From an uncultured Collinsella sp. (GTDB taxonomy: Bacteria; Actinomycetota; Coriobacteriia; Coriobacteriales; Coriobacteriaceae): a stretch of DNA of 64,000 nucleotides. The notes beneath the pieces are model-generated. The model was given only the letters and a program-made list of their open reading frames with translations, was not told the DNA's origin and did no database searches. The DNA lies in the NCBI GenBank assembly GCA_958354105.1, contig CATWVA010000002.1:1-64000 (forward strand), read 5' to 3'. Below are positions 24,261 to 33,584 of the stretch, in pieces. The stretch's first letter is position 1. Every line of letters begins with the position of its first letter. Position numbers and translations under genes: made by a program.

Positions 24261-27200
24261 ATGGTCTCTCGTATCTACGTGGAGAAGAAACCCGGGTTCG
24301 ACGTCGAGGCTCAGCAGCTCAAGGGCGAGCTGACCGAAATTCTCGGCATCAAGGGCATCGAGGCCCTGAGGATCATCAACCGCTACGACGTCGAGGGCAT
24401 CGACAAGGAGCTTTTCCGGTCCTGCGTGCCGACCGTCTTTAGCGAGCCCCAGGTCGATGTGACCTACGACGAGCTCCCCGCAAGCGATGGCGCCGTCTTT
24501 GCCGTCGAATTCCTGCCTGGCCAGTTTGACCAGCGCGCCGACTCCGCCAGCGAGTGCGTGCAGCTCATCAGCCAGGGCGAGCGCCCCGCCGTGCGCTCCG
24601 CCAAGGTCTATATGATCTCGGGCGCTCTGGACGAGGCCGCCATTGATGCCATCAAGCACTACGTGGTGAACCCCGTCGAGGCGCGCATCGCCTCGCTCGA
24701 CCTGCCCGAGACGCTGTACATGGAGACCCCCGAGCCCCAGCCCGTCGAGGTGCTCGACGGTTTCCGCGAGCTCGACGAAGCCGGCCTTGCCGCCTTTATT
24801 TCCGAGCGCGGCCTTGCCATGGACGAGGCGGACATCGCCTTCTGCCAGCAGTACTTCCGCGATGAGGATCGCGACCCCACCATCACCGAGATCCGCGTGA
24901 TCGACACCTACTGGTCCGATCACTGCCGCCACACCACCTTCGGCACCGTCCTGGACGACGTGACGATCGACGACGCCGTGGTGCAGCAGGCCTTCGACCG
25001 CTACATGGAGATGCGCCACGAACTCGGTCGCGACACCAAGCCCGTCTGCCTCATGGACATGGGCACCATCGGCGCCAAGTACCTCAAGAAGACCGGCGTC
25101 ATGACCGATGTCGACGAGTCCGAGGAGATCAACGCCTGCACCGTCAAGGTGAAGGTCGATGTCGACGGCGAGGACCAGGACTGGCTGTTCCTCTTTAAGA
25201 ACGAGACCCACAACCACCCGACCGAGATCGAGCCCTTCGGCGGTGCCGCCACCTGCGTGGGCGGTGCCATCCGCGACCCGCTGTCGGGCCGCAGCTACGT
25301 GTACCAGGCCATGCGTGTCACCGGCGCCGGCGACCCCACCGTCCCCGTGTCCGAGACGCTCGAGGGCAAGCTGCCGCAGCGTAAGCTCGTGACCACTGCT
25401 GCCGCCGGCTACTCCAGCTACGGCAACCAGATCGGCCTTGCCACCGGTCAGGTCAACGAACTCTATCACCCCGGCTACGTCGCCAAGCGCATGGAGGTCG
25501 GCGCCGTCGTGGGCGCTACCCCGGCAAACCACGTGCGTCGCGAGTGCCCCGCCCCCACCGACAAGATCATCCTGTTGGGCGGCCGCACCGGCCGTGACGG
25601 CATCGGCGGTGCCACCGGCTCCTCCAAGACCCAGAACACCGAGTCCATCGAGACATCGGGCGCCGAGGTCCAGAAGGGCAACGCCCCGGTCGAGCGCAAG
25701 CTGCAGCGCCTGTTCCGCCGCGGCGATGCCTGCCGTCTGATCAAGCGCTGCAACGACTTTGGCGCCGGCGGTGTCTCGGTCGCTGTAGGCGAGCTTGCCG
25801 ACGGCCTGTATGTCGACCTTGATACCGTGACCAAGAAGTACGACGGTCTTGACGGCACCGAGCTCGCCATCTCTGAATCCCAGGAGCGCATGGCCTGCGC
25901 CGTCGCCGACGGTGACGTCGAGGAGTTCATGGGCTACGCCGCCGAGGAGAACCTGGAGGCGACCGTTATCGCCGAGGTTACCGCCGAGCCGCGCATGCGC
26001 ATGGCCTGGAACGGCGTCGCCATCGTCGATCTGTCCCGCGAGTTCCTCAACTCCAACGGTGCGCCCAAGCACCAGGTCGCCCACGTCTGCGCCCGCAGTG
26101 TGTGGCAGCCCAGCTGGGCCGGTGCCACGCTCGCCGAGCGCATGACCTCGCTCGTCACCGACCTCAACGTCGCTTCCAACAAGGGCCTTTCCGAGCGCTT
26201 CGACTCCACCATCGGCGCCGCGACCGTGCTTATGCCTTTTGGCGGCAAGACGCAGCTCACCCCGAGCTCAGCCATGGTCGCCAAGTTCCCCGTGGACGGC
26301 GAGACCACCACAGCGAGTGCCATGGCATGGGGCTTCAACCCCTATTTGATGGAGGCCGACCAGTTTGCGGGCGCCTACCTGTCCGTGGTCGAGTCCATCG
26401 CCAAGCTCGTTGCCGCCGGCTTTGAGCACAAGCGCGCCTACCTCTCCTTCCAGGAGTACTTCGAGCGCCTGCGCACCGAAGCAGAGCGCTGGGGCAAGCC
26501 CATGGCTGCCGTCCTGGGTGCCCTTATGGCCCAGGTCGACCTGGGTGCCGGTGCCATCGGCGGCAAGGACTCCATGAGCGGTTCGTTTGAGGACGAGACC
26601 GGCGAGCTCAACGTTCCGCCGACCCTGATCAGCTTCGCCGTCGCCGTGGGCAAGGCCGCCCGCGCCGTCTCGCCCGAGTTCAAGGGCCTCACGCACCGCG
26701 TCGTCCGCATCGCCCCCGCCACCTACGGCGAGGATTACCGCCCCGACGCCCAGCAGCTGCTCGCCGCGTTTGACGCCGTCGAGGCGCTCACCGCCAACGG
26801 CAACGCCCTGGCCATCTCCACGCCCGGCTACGGCTGCGGCGCCGAGAGCCTCTTTAAAATGTGCGTCGGCAACCAGATCGGTATCGAGCTTGCCGAGGAT
26901 GTGGACGTGGAGAGCCTCTTCACCCCGCTCTACGGTAGCTTTATCGTCGAGCTCGCCGAGGATGCCGAGCTGCCCGAGGTCGCCGACGGCGTTGTCGTCG
27001 AGCCCCTGGGCACCACCGTCGAGGGCTATGTCATCGACACCGGCTCCGAGGTCATCGAGCTCGCCGAGCTCCAGGAGGCCTGGGAGAGCGGCATCGAGGG
27101 CGTCTTCGCCTACCGCAGCGCCGGCAAGACCCCCGAGGTCGAGACCATCGACTTCCGCGCCAAGGATATCCGCGTGTACGGCGGCGCCAAGATCGCCCGC

Positions 27201-28007
27201 CCGCGCGTGATCATCCCCGTGTTCCCCGGCAACAACTGCGAGTACGACAGCGCCCGCGCCTTCCGTGCCGCCGGTGCCGAGGCCGACACCTTCGTGATCA
27301 ACAACCTCACGCCCGAGGCCGTCGCCGAGAGCACCCGCGAGCTTGCCCGCCGCATCCGTGCAAGCCAGATCGTTATGATCCCCGGCGGCTTCTCGGGCGG
27401 CGACGAGCCCGACGGCTCTGCCAAGTTCATCACGGCGTTCTTCCGCGCTCCCGAGGTCACCGAGGCAGTCCGCGACCTGCTCAAGGCCCGCGATGGCCTG
27501 ATGCTGGGCATCTGCAACGGCTTCCAGGCCCTGATCAAGCTCGGCCTGGTGCCCTACGGCGACATCGTCGACGCCACGCCCGATGCGCCCACGTTGACGT
27601 TCAACACCATCGGTCGCCACCAGAGCCGTCTGGTGCGCACCCGCATCTCGTCCAACTTGTCCCCGTGGCTGTCGCAGTGCAGCCTGGACGACCCCTACAC
27701 CGTCGCCATCAGCCACGGCGAGGGCCGCTTTGTCGCCAATGACGAAGTGCTCGCCCAGCTGATCGCCAACGGCCAGGTCGCCACGCAGTACGTGGGCGAG
27801 AACGGCAAGCCCAGCATGGATCTCTCCGTCAACCCCAACGGCTCCGCACTCGCCATCGAGGGCATCACGAGCCCCGACGGCCGCGTCCTGGGCAAGATGG
27901 GCCATGCCGAGCGTCGCGGCGACAACCTGTACCGCAACGTGCCCGAGCATGTCCCCGGCGATAAGTTCATGCCGATCTTTGAGAGCGGCGTGGCCTACTT
28001 CGCTTAA
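24261..28007 (+). CDS. purL: Phosphoribosylformylglycinamidine synthase, single-chain form
   Basis: The 1248-residue enzyme converts FGAR to FGAM with glutamine and ATP in de novo purine synthesis. It fuses the PurL synthetase (HNHPTEIEPFGGAATCVGG near 320) to a C-terminal PurQ-type glutaminase with GGFSGGDEPD, nucleophile Cys in LGICNGFQAL near 1085 and SHGEGRF containing the catalytic His. Many Gram-positives use separate PurS/PurQ/PurL subunits; the long single chain is the gammaproteobacterial and eukaryotic layout and also occurs in some anaerobes. I chose ATG 24261, after GGAAGGCAGGAA. The 36 residues further upstream look non-coding. Confidence 0.96.
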   Translation: MVSRIYVEKKPGFDVEAQQLKGELTEILGIKGIEALRIINRYDVEGIDKELFRSCVPTVFSEPQVDVTYDELPASDGAVFAVEFLPGQFDQRADSASECVQLISQGERPAVRSAKVYMISGALDEAAIDAIKHYVVNPVEARIASLDLPETLYMETPEPQPVEVLDGFRELDEAGLAAFISERGLAMDEADIAFCQQYFRDEDRDPTITEIRVIDTYWSDHCRHTTFGTVLDDVTIDDAVVQQAFDRYMEMRHELGRDTKPVCLMDMGTIGAKYLKKTGVMTDVDESEEINACTVKVKVDVDGEDQDWLFLFKNETHNHPTEIEPFGGAATCVGGAIRDPLSGRSYVYQAMRVTGAGDPTVPVSETLEGKLPQRKLVTTAAAGYSSYGNQIGLATGQVNELYHPGYVAKRMEVGAVVGATPANHVRRECPAPTDKIILLGGRTGRDGIGGATGSSKTQNTESIETSGAEVQKGNAPVERKLQRLFRRGDACRLIKRCNDFGAGGVSVAVGELADGLYVDLDTVTKKYDGLDGTELAISESQERMACAVADGDVEEFMGYAAEENLEATVIAEVTAEPRMRMAWNGVAIVDLSREFLNSNGAPKHQVAHVCARSVWQPSWAGATLAERMTSLVTDLNVASNKGLSERFDSTIGAATVLMPFGGKTQLTPSSAMVAKFPVDGETTTASAMAWGFNPYLMEADQFAGAYLSVVESIAKLVAAGFEHKRAYLSFQEYFERLRTEAERWGKPMAAVLGALMAQVDLGAGAIGGKDSMSGSFEDETGELNVPPTLISFAVAVGKAARAVSPEFKGLTHRVVRIAPATYGEDYRPDAQQLLAAFDAVEALTANGNALAISTPGYGCGAESLFKMCVGNQIGIELAEDVDVESLFTPLYGSFIVELAEDAELPEVADGVVVEPLGTTVEGYVIDTGSEVIELAELQEAWESGIEGVFAYRSAGKTPEVETIDFRAKDIRVYGGAKIARPRVIIPVFPGNNCEYDSARAFRAAGAEADTFVINNLTPEAVAESTRELARRIRASQIVMIPGGFSGGDEPDGSAKFITAFFRAPEVTEAVRDLLKARDGLMLGICNGFQALIKLGLVPYGDIVDATPDAPTLTFNTIGRHQSRLVRTRISSNLSPWLSQCSLDDPYTVAISHGEGRFVANDEVLAQLIANGQVATQYVGENGKPSMDLSVNPNGSALAIEGITSPDGRVLGKMGHAERRGDNLYRNVPEHVPGDKFMPIFESGVAYFA

Positions 28008-28044
28008 ACCTTTCCCATCGGGTACAATCCCCTCGGGTAACAAC

Positions 28045-28081
28045 ACCCGCCACCGACGCATCCGGTGGCGGGTTCTTTTTT
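28045..28081 (+). terminator. Terminator of purL
   Basis: An 11-bp stem ACCCGCCACCG/CGGTGGCGGGT followed by TCTTTTTT, about 40 nt after the purL stop. Confidence 0.92.
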
Positions 28082-28106
28082 GCTTCGCGCATGCAGGAAG
28101 GACATC

Positions 28107-29042
28107 ATGGAAAGCCGCAAGCCGTATCTCGCCACCCTGCCCGGACTCATCCTGGGTTGTCTTGTTTGCTGTGCACTCTGGGGATCGGCGTTTCCCTGCA
28201 TCAAGATCGGCTACGCGCTCTTTGGTATCCCGGCGCACGATAGCGCCTCGCAGCTGCTCTTTGCGGGCTTGCGCTTCACGCTTGCCGGCGCCCTGGTTAT
28301 CGTTGGGATGAGTGCGGCCCAACGCCGCCCCCTCATTCCGCAGGCTCGCGACATCAAGCCCATCTTTGTCTTGTCGCTCTTCCAGACTATCGGGCAGTAC
28401 TTCTTTTTCTATCTGGGCCTCTCGTGCGCCAGCGCCATGTCGAGCTCCATCATCGAGGCCAGCGCCAACTTCCTCGCAATCCTCTTTGCCGCCCTAGCAT
28501 TTCACACCGAGAAGCTCAATACGGCCAAGGTGCTTGGCTGTGCGCTGGGCTTTGCCGGCGTCGCGCTCGTCAACCTCTCGGGCGCAGATGGCACCTTTGG
28601 CTTCAGGCTCGATGGCGAGGGCTTTATCCTAGCCTCCACTGTCGCGGGTGCTCTTTCGACCTGCCTGATCGGCATCTTCTCGCGCAAGCACGACGGCGTC
28701 TTGCTTGCCGGGTGGCAGTTCTTGGTCGGCGGACTGGTCCTCACCGCCATCGGCTTTTTGATGGGCGGCGCGCTCTCCCCCACGGCGATTGTCCCCGCCA
28801 TCGTGCTCATCATCTACATGGCGCTTATCTCCGCGGTCGCCTACTCGCTGTGGTCGCGCCTGCTTGCCGTCAACCCCGTCAGCCGCGTCTCGGTCTTTGG
28901 GTTTATGAACCCGGTCTTTGGCGTACTGCTGAGCGCACTGCTGCTTGGCGAGGGCGCCGGCACGAGCCCCGTTACCGTCATCGTTGCCCTGCTCTTGGTC
29001 TGCAGCGGCATCATCATCGTCAACAAACCCAAAAAAGCCTAG
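28107..29042 (+). CDS. EamA family (DMT superfamily) membrane transporter
   Basis: The 311-residue protein has ten predicted membrane helices in two homologous halves, the drug/metabolite transporter layout. The first EamA repeat shows CALWGSAFPCIKIGYAL and ends near ANFLAILFAALAFHTEKL; the second ends near GFMNPVFGVLLSALLLGE. Such proteins export amino acids or metabolites, and the substrate here is unknown. GGAAGG precedes ATG 28107. It follows the purL terminator closely and ends 75 nt before its own terminator. Confidence 0.87.
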   Translation: MESRKPYLATLPGLILGCLVCCALWGSAFPCIKIGYALFGIPAHDSASQLLFAGLRFTLAGALVIVGMSAAQRRPLIPQARDIKPIFVLSLFQTIGQYFFFYLGLSCASAMSSSIIEASANFLAILFAALAFHTEKLNTAKVLGCALGFAGVALVNLSGADGTFGFRLDGEGFILASTVAGALSTCLIGIFSRKHDGVLLAGWQFLVGGLVLTAIGFLMGGALSPTAIVPAIVLIIYMALISAVAYSLWSRLLAVNPVSRVSVFGFMNPVFGVLLSALLLGEGAGTSPVTVIVALLLVCSGIIIVNKPKKA

Positions 29043-29117
29043 CGAACTGCCCTTATTTAGCAGAGAGATTCACATACTTTAGTTTAATGGAGTACATCGG
29101 TGAGCTGAAGGCCACCA

Positions 29118-29142
29118 CGCACGCAAGCGTGCGCCCCTTTTT
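29118..29142 (+). terminator. Terminator downstream of the EamA gene
   Basis: CGCACG/CGTGCG stem with a CAAG loop, followed by CCCCTTTTT, immediately before the convergent GGDEF gene ends. Confidence 0.65.
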
Positions 29143-30294
29143 CTAGCGTATCTGGACGCCGGCTTTCTTTTTCTCGGCCTTGACGCGGTAGAGCTCCGCA
29201 TCGGCAGCGCGAAGCAAGTCTTGCCAGGTATCGACACCGTCACCGACCCGTGCGTAGCCGATGGACATCCGCAACAGATACGGCACGTCGGCACGTGCGA
29301 GCTCATCGTTGATTGCCGCACACAGGCTTATGATGTCCTGCTCCGCCGTCGCCTTTTGGAGCACCACGAACTCATCGCCGCCATAACGTGCGATAAAGCC
29401 GCCAGACGCCGAGCAGACTTCTTTGAGCGCAGCGGATATGACCTGAAGAGCGTGGTCGCCCTCCACATGCCCATAGCGATCGTTAATCTGCTTAAAGCCG
29501 TCGGCGTCCATCATAAGCAGATATACATCTTCGGCCTGATCCACATTTGAGAAGAGCGACAGCATATAGGTCTCAAAACGGTTGCGATTGTTAAGTCCAG
29601 TCAACGGGTCGGTCGAGATGAGCTGCTCCTGGTAGATGATGTAAAGCAGCAACATGCTAATCATTATGCCGACACAAAGGCCGGGCACCGAGTATACGAC
29701 CTGAAAGGTACCGCCCACCAGGGCCGGAATGGCGAAAAATGCCAAGGTTCGATAGATGGCCTTCGTCTGCAGGCTCTCGACCCTGCGAGATTGCACAAAC
29801 GCATGCAGGGACGTATGTATAACGTAACAGTAGCTGACGATGGGCTGGATCATATAGGCAAAGCCGCGACGATACACGCCCTGCGAATCGATATAGAACA
29901 GGGCGTGCGTCCAGTAACTGGTAAACGCCAGCACGACCACCAGAGCCGTAGGCAACGCTACAAGCACCACCCTATAGCGCGAGGTCAAAAGGCGAGAACC
30001 CTGCACCGTCTCGGAATAGATAAACCAAATGAGACACGCGATAGCAAAGAGCGAAAACGAAACCGCGTTGGAAATCCAGTTGGCAGCAATGCCCAACGTG
30101 CCGTCCACACCGTCCGAAAGCGTCCAGATCATATCGAATAATATGTACGCGGCAGAGGTGTAGCCAAGCATGCTAAACAATAGCTGCTGGGTGCTCGAGA
30201 ACAAGGAGCGACGACTTCGCACGGCAAGCCCGATAAGAACAATCATGCATAGCACGAATATCTCAATCTTGAGTGCCTTAACCACTAGCGCCAT
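29143..30294 (-). CDS. Membrane-bound GGDEF diguanylate cyclase
   Basis: The protein of about 383 residues has seven or so membrane helices over residues 1-210, then a complete GGDEF domain. It opens with DPLTGLNNRNRFETY, the metal motif DADGFKQIND follows, and the active-site loop is intact, RYGGDEFVV. It should make cyclic di-GMP from GTP, with the membrane part acting as a sensor of unknown ligand. There is no upstream RxxD inhibitory site that I can recognise with confidence. The start is uncertain: ATG 30294 sits too close to GAAGGG, and GTG 30285 is better spaced. No EAL domain or c-di-GMP receptor occurs in the window. Confidence 0.9.
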   Translation of the reverse strand: MALVVKALKIEIFVLCMIVLIGLAVRSRRSLFSSTQQLLFSMLGYTSAAYILFDMIWTLSDGVDGTLGIAANWISNAVSFSLFAIACLIWFIYSETVQGSRLLTSRYRVVLVALPTALVVVLAFTSYWTHALFYIDSQGVYRRGFAYMIQPIVSYCYVIHTSLHAFVQSRRVESLQTKAIYRTLAFFAIPALVGGTFQVVYSVPGLCVGIMISMLLLYIIYQEQLISTDPLTGLNNRNRFETYMLSLFSNVDQAEDVYLLMMDADGFKQINDRYGHVEGDHALQVISAALKEVCSASGGFIARYGGDEFVVLQKATAEQDIISLCAAINDELARADVPYLLRMSIGYARVGDGVDTWQDLLRAADAELYRVKAEKKKAGVQIR

Positions 30295-30348
30295 CCCTTC
30301 AATACCCAAGTGGTCAGAATCGCCCAATTCGAATCAGGGCAATAAACA

Positions 30349-30426
30349 CCCCTTTACTCCGCAGGGGTAAAGGGGATAATAGCAGAGCGCCCGAACATCA
30401 CTGCAAAACAGTTTCTGTTCGGGCGC
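30349..30426 (-). terminator. Hairpin pair downstream of the KdgT-like gene
   Basis: Two stem-loops follow the permease gene on the minus strand: GCGCCCGAAC/GTTCGGGCGC (30426-30387) followed by CTCTGCTATTAT, and CCCCTTTACCCC/GGAGTAAAGGGG (30375-30349) followed by TGTTTATT. Either could end the transcript before the GGDEF gene; their T-runs are imperfect. Confidence 0.5.
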
Positions 30427-30475
30427 CCATACGGCGCGAATTGCACACGCCGGCATCATTGATGGGTATCGATTG

Positions 30476-31498
30476 CTACTCGCCATCGATGTCAGTCGCG
30501 ACGGCCTCCTCGATGGCCTCGACACCGACAGGCGACAGATCCTCCTTGCCTTGGCAGAACTTCTTGTCGACCCAGCCAGTCAGAATCGGAGCCATGATCG
30601 CCGTGATGATAACGGCGGTGGCGATCTGAGCGTACGCGGTGGGCGCAAGCTCGGCGTAGCGCGGTGCGACCTCGGCGAGGGCAACCGGTGTGGTCATAGC
30701 CGTGCCGGCAATGGTGGAGCAAGCCACAGCGGCCTTGCCATTGCCGCCGCACAGACGCTCGAACGCAAAGGTGATGGGACCGACGACAAACAGCGTGACA
30801 AGGCCCAGCAAGATGCCGGAAATACCGCCGGTGATAAAGCTCGACAGGCTCATGGACGCACCGAGCTGAAATCCGATGACGGCAATCGCGGGATTGGCAC
30901 CGGGAACCAGCAGGTTCTTGATAAACGGGAACATGTTGCCCAGAACCATGCCAATAACGAGTGGCAAGATGGAGCCGATAATGGTGCCAATGGGAATGTT
31001 GGCGAGGCCGGAAACACCGAGGATGATCATCGTGACGGCGGGGCCAGCCGTAAAGAACAGGATACCGACGGCGCCCTGCTCGGACTCATCGCCGAACTCG
31101 CCCATGATGCCCGTATAGAGCGCCATGTTGCAAAACGTGATGCCGCCGATGATAGACACGGAGCTCAGACCCAGGAAGTTGTCGTTAAAGAAATATGCCA
31201 CGCCCAGGCCGAGAGCCGCTGCGACGACCAGCTTGGGGATCAGCACGACGATACCGGTCTTGATGGCACCCGGCGTGGACTTAAAGCTGATGCCGGCGCC
31301 CACAAACAGCAGGATCGCGGCGACGATGGTATTGGAGCCACCGCGGCAGGCAGCCGTAAAGAAGCCGCCGATCTCAAAAACCTGCGGGCAGAAGGTGTTG
31401 AGCAAAAGACCGACGATCATCGGATAGATCATGATGTCGCCCGGGATGCGCGGGACCTTGAATTTCTTTTGCTCGTTGGCGATCGCTTCCTGTGCCAT
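30476..31498 (-). CDS. 2-keto-3-deoxygluconate permease family transporter
   Basis: The 340-residue membrane protein matches the KdgT family: VPRIPGDIMIYPMIVGLLLN near the N-terminus, GGSNTIVAAILLFVGAGI near 60, and LGLGVAYF and GITFCNMALYTGIMGEFGD further in. Known members import 2-keto-3-deoxygluconate, a pectin or uronate breakdown product, with protons. No kdgK or eda gene is adjacent, so the substrate assignment rests on family alone. The start ATG 31498 follows GGGGG; a Met ten codons upstream has no ribosome binding site. Confidence 0.88.
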   Translation of the reverse strand: MAQEAIANEQKKFKVPRIPGDIMIYPMIVGLLLNTFCPQVFEIGGFFTAACRGGSNTIVAAILLFVGAGISFKSTPGAIKTGIVVLIPKLVVAAALGLGVAYFFNDNFLGLSSVSIIGGITFCNMALYTGIMGEFGDESEQGAVGILFFTAGPAVTMIILGVSGLANIPIGTIIGSILPLVIGMVLGNMFPFIKNLLVPGANPAIAVIGFQLGASMSLSSFITGGISGILLGLVTLFVVGPITFAFERLCGGNGKAAVACSTIAGTAMTTPVALAEVAPRYAELAPTAYAQIATAVIITAIMAPILTGWVDKKFCQGKEDLSPVGVEAIEEAVATDIDGE

Positions 31499-31639
31499 GA
31501 AACCCCCATTTCCGCTGACGGGATACAAAAGCCCACGTCACGCTTTGCTACAGTAAAGTTTGACCATGGTACCAGAAGAAATAGACCAGCTCGGTGAAAA
31601 ATTGGATTCGTTGGCCGGGATGCTAAACGTGTCCCGCTC

Positions 31640-31963
31640 TTATACGAGGCTCAAAACGATATAGAGCACGATGCCCGAAACACAGCACCACAACATCGAC
31701 TTTGTCCTGATTGCCACCACCACGACGCCGGCAGCCGCAATCCAGGGAACCAAGGCAGGCCAGAGTCCCGCGTCGAACGCCCCGGGGCTCACCAAGTCGT
31801 TGGCGACCAGCGCGGCAAAGGCAGCGGGCGGGATATAACCCAGGGCCTCGGTAATGCGGGGCGACAGCGTTCTCCCGCGCAAGGCGAACGCCGGCGCGAT
31901 GCGAAAGAACGCGATAGCAGCCCACGACGACAGCCACAGAACCAAGAACTCGTTAACGGGCAT
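31640..31963 (-). CDS. azlD: AzlD-type branched-chain amino acid export subunit
   Basis: The 107-residue protein has four hydrophobic helices and the AzlD-like segment RTLSPRITEALGYIPPAAFAA near 30-50. With AzlC it forms an exporter of branched-chain amino acids and their analogues. ATG 31963 with GAGGTG upstream starts 11 nt inside azlC, so the two are translationally coupled. The opposing transport direction to the liv importer is worth noting, though the loci are 11 kb apart. Confidence 0.87.
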   Translation of the reverse strand: MPVNEFLVLWLSSWAAIAFFRIAPAFALRGRTLSPRITEALGYIPPAAFAALVANDLVSPGAFDAGLWPALVPWIAAAGVVVVAIRTKSMLWCCVSGIVLYIVLSLV

Positions 31964-32645
31964 CGCGGGCACCTCTTCCGTCTAATACAGCATCGCACGC
32001 CAGCGCAATGGCAATGCCGACCACGACGCTTGCCAGCACGGCAATATTCGTGAGGCCCAAGAACTTGCATACGGTGACGGACACCGCGCCCGAAACCGCC
32101 GCGACAACGTTGCCGCGCGACAGCCGCTGCGAAAAGAGTAGACAGATAAAGAGCGACGTGCAGACAAAACTCGCAATAGCGGTGGGAACATCGACAACGG
32201 CACCGACGATGGCACCCATCGTGCACGAAGCGCCCCATGTCGCGATGAGGATCACGTTGAGCACGAAGGATTCGCGCGGGCCCCAATCCTCCCCCTCAAC
32301 CAGCTTGGCAAGCGAGATGCCGTATGCCTCCTCGGTGAGCGTCGCGGCAACAGCCAGCGTCTGACGCTTCGAGGCGCCCGTCAGATGCGACGTGATCGAT
32401 GCCGAGTAAAGCGCAAAGCGCGAGGAGATGGCAGCAACGCTCGCGACGATCGATGCTGCAGGCACGCCCGCCAGCCACAGGTTGCAGATCATAAACTGGC
32501 CGCTGCCCGTCACAAACGTGCTGCTCAGGGCAAAGACCATCCAGGGTTCCATTCCCGTCTGCCCCATGATCATTCCGCACGGCGCGCCTATTGCAACATA
32601 GGTAAGCATCACTGGCCAGACGATTTTAAAGATCCTAAGGACCAT
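31953..32645 (-). CDS. azlC: AzlC-type branched-chain amino acid exporter
   Basis: The 230-residue membrane protein matches AzlC/YgaZ: a glycine-rich first helix AIGAPCGMIMGQTG, then STFVTGSGQFMICNLWLAG, SRFALYSASITSHL and TEEAYGISL. YgaZ-YgaH in E. coli and AzlCD in Bacillus export valine, leucine and analogues. The start ATG 32645 follows GGGAG. A longer frame to 32879 overlaps the divergent HD gene and the palindrome at 32705, so I reject it. Confidence 0.9.
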   Translation of the reverse strand: MVLRIFKIVWPVMLTYVAIGAPCGMIMGQTGMEPWMVFALSSTFVTGSGQFMICNLWLAGVPAASIVASVAAISSRFALYSASITSHLTGASKRQTLAVAATLTEEAYGISLAKLVEGEDWGPRESFVLNVILIATWGASCTMGAIVGAVVDVPTAIASFVCTSLFICLLFSQRLSRGNVVAAVSGAVSVTVCKFLGLTNIAVLASVVVGIAIALACDAVLDGRGARDAR

Positions 32646-32704
32646 GCCACTCCCATTCTGGTAAGTCGTCTGCAGCGCGCCTTGCAACGCAGCAGAAATA
32701 TCAA

Positions 32705-32740
32705 CCGGTGGCAATAAAGTTCGCCTACAATTGCCACCGG
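32705..32740. promoter_or_regulatory. Perfect 11-bp inverted repeat in the azlC/HD divergent region
   Basis: CCGGTGGCAAT and ATTGCCACCGG flank 14 nt that contain CGCCTACAAT, a -10-like hexamer for the rightward HD gene. The placement between divergent genes, without a T-run, fits an operator or an RNA hairpin better than a terminator. Confidence 0.5.
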
Positions 32741-32771
32741 ATCGAAAGACACAACTTTTTAGGAAGTCATT

Positions 32772-33584
32772 ATGACAGCTATCGATCGAGACCGGGCGCG
32801 CGCGGCCTTCAAAAGCTACACCGATGCCTACGACGCAACTAACCCACGCATCGCGCTTAAAATCGAGCATACGTACCACGTGGCCGAGGCATGCGATGCC
32901 GTAGCGCGCGAGCAGGGCTGGTCGTCAGAAGATATTGACCTGGCATGGCTTTGCGGCCTGCTACACGATATGGGCCGCTTTGAGCAGCTGAGGCGCTGGG
33001 ACACCTTTAAGGACGCCGAGAGCATGAGCCATGCAGCGCTGGGCATCGAGGTCCTCTTTGGCGAGAATCCCGCCGATGCACCCGCCGTAACGAGCATCCG
33101 CGACTTTATCGATGACCCGGCAGAGGACGAACTGATCCGCGCGAGCATCGCCCACCACAGTGATTTTCGCCTGCCCACGGAACTCGACACCCGTACACGG
33201 AGCTTCTGCGAGATCGTGCGCGATGGCGACAAGATCGACATTATGCGCACCATCGCCGACAGCACCGTCGACACCATCCTCAAGGTGGATGAGGACACGT
33301 TTCTCGCCAGCCACTTCTCGACACCGGCGCTTACCGCCTTTGACGAGCATCGCTGCGTCGCGCGTGACGAGCGCAACGAGCCGGCGGACTACCTGGTGGG
33401 GCTCATCTGCTTTATGTTTGAGCTCGTCCATCCGGCAAGCCGTGCACTGGCGCGCGAGCAAGGCGATATCTATCGCCTGCTCGACGCGCCCTTTGGCATT
33501 ACGCGACCCTTTACCGACCCCGCCGCGCAGGCAACCTGGAGCCGCCTTAAGGACGAGCTGCGCCGCTGGCTGGCAAGCGCTTAG
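32772..33584 (+). CDS. HD-domain phosphohydrolase
   Basis: The 270-residue protein has a full HD motif set: KIEHTYHV (His33 or His36), LLHDMGRFEQ (His65-Asp66), AHHSDF near 128 and a distal Asp in DGDKIDIMR near 152. Such proteins hydrolyse phosphates of nucleotides or second messengers, and the substrate is unknown. The pattern resembles stand-alone HD enzymes rather than HD-GYP. AGGAAG precedes the ATG at 32772. Its stop codon overlaps that of the convergent etfA by 4 nt, so no terminator separates them. Confidence 0.87.
   Translation: MTAIDRDRARAAFKSYTDAYDATNPRIALKIEHTYHVAEACDAVAREQGWSSEDIDLAWLCGLLHDMGRFEQLRRWDTFKDAESMSHAALGIEVLFGENPADAPAVTSIRDFIDDPAEDELIRASIAHHSDFRLPTELDTRTRSFCEIVRDGDKIDIMRTIADSTVDTILKVDEDTFLASHFSTPALTAFDEHRCVARDERNEPADYLVGLICFMFELVHPASRALAREQGDIYRLLDAPFGITRPFTDPAAQATWSRLKDELRRWLASA

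Noticed and set aside
24243..28322. Very long minus-strand reading frames (613 and 684 codons) opposite purL
   Set aside because: They mirror purL codon structure in a GC-rich gene, have no ribosome binding sites and no family resemblance.
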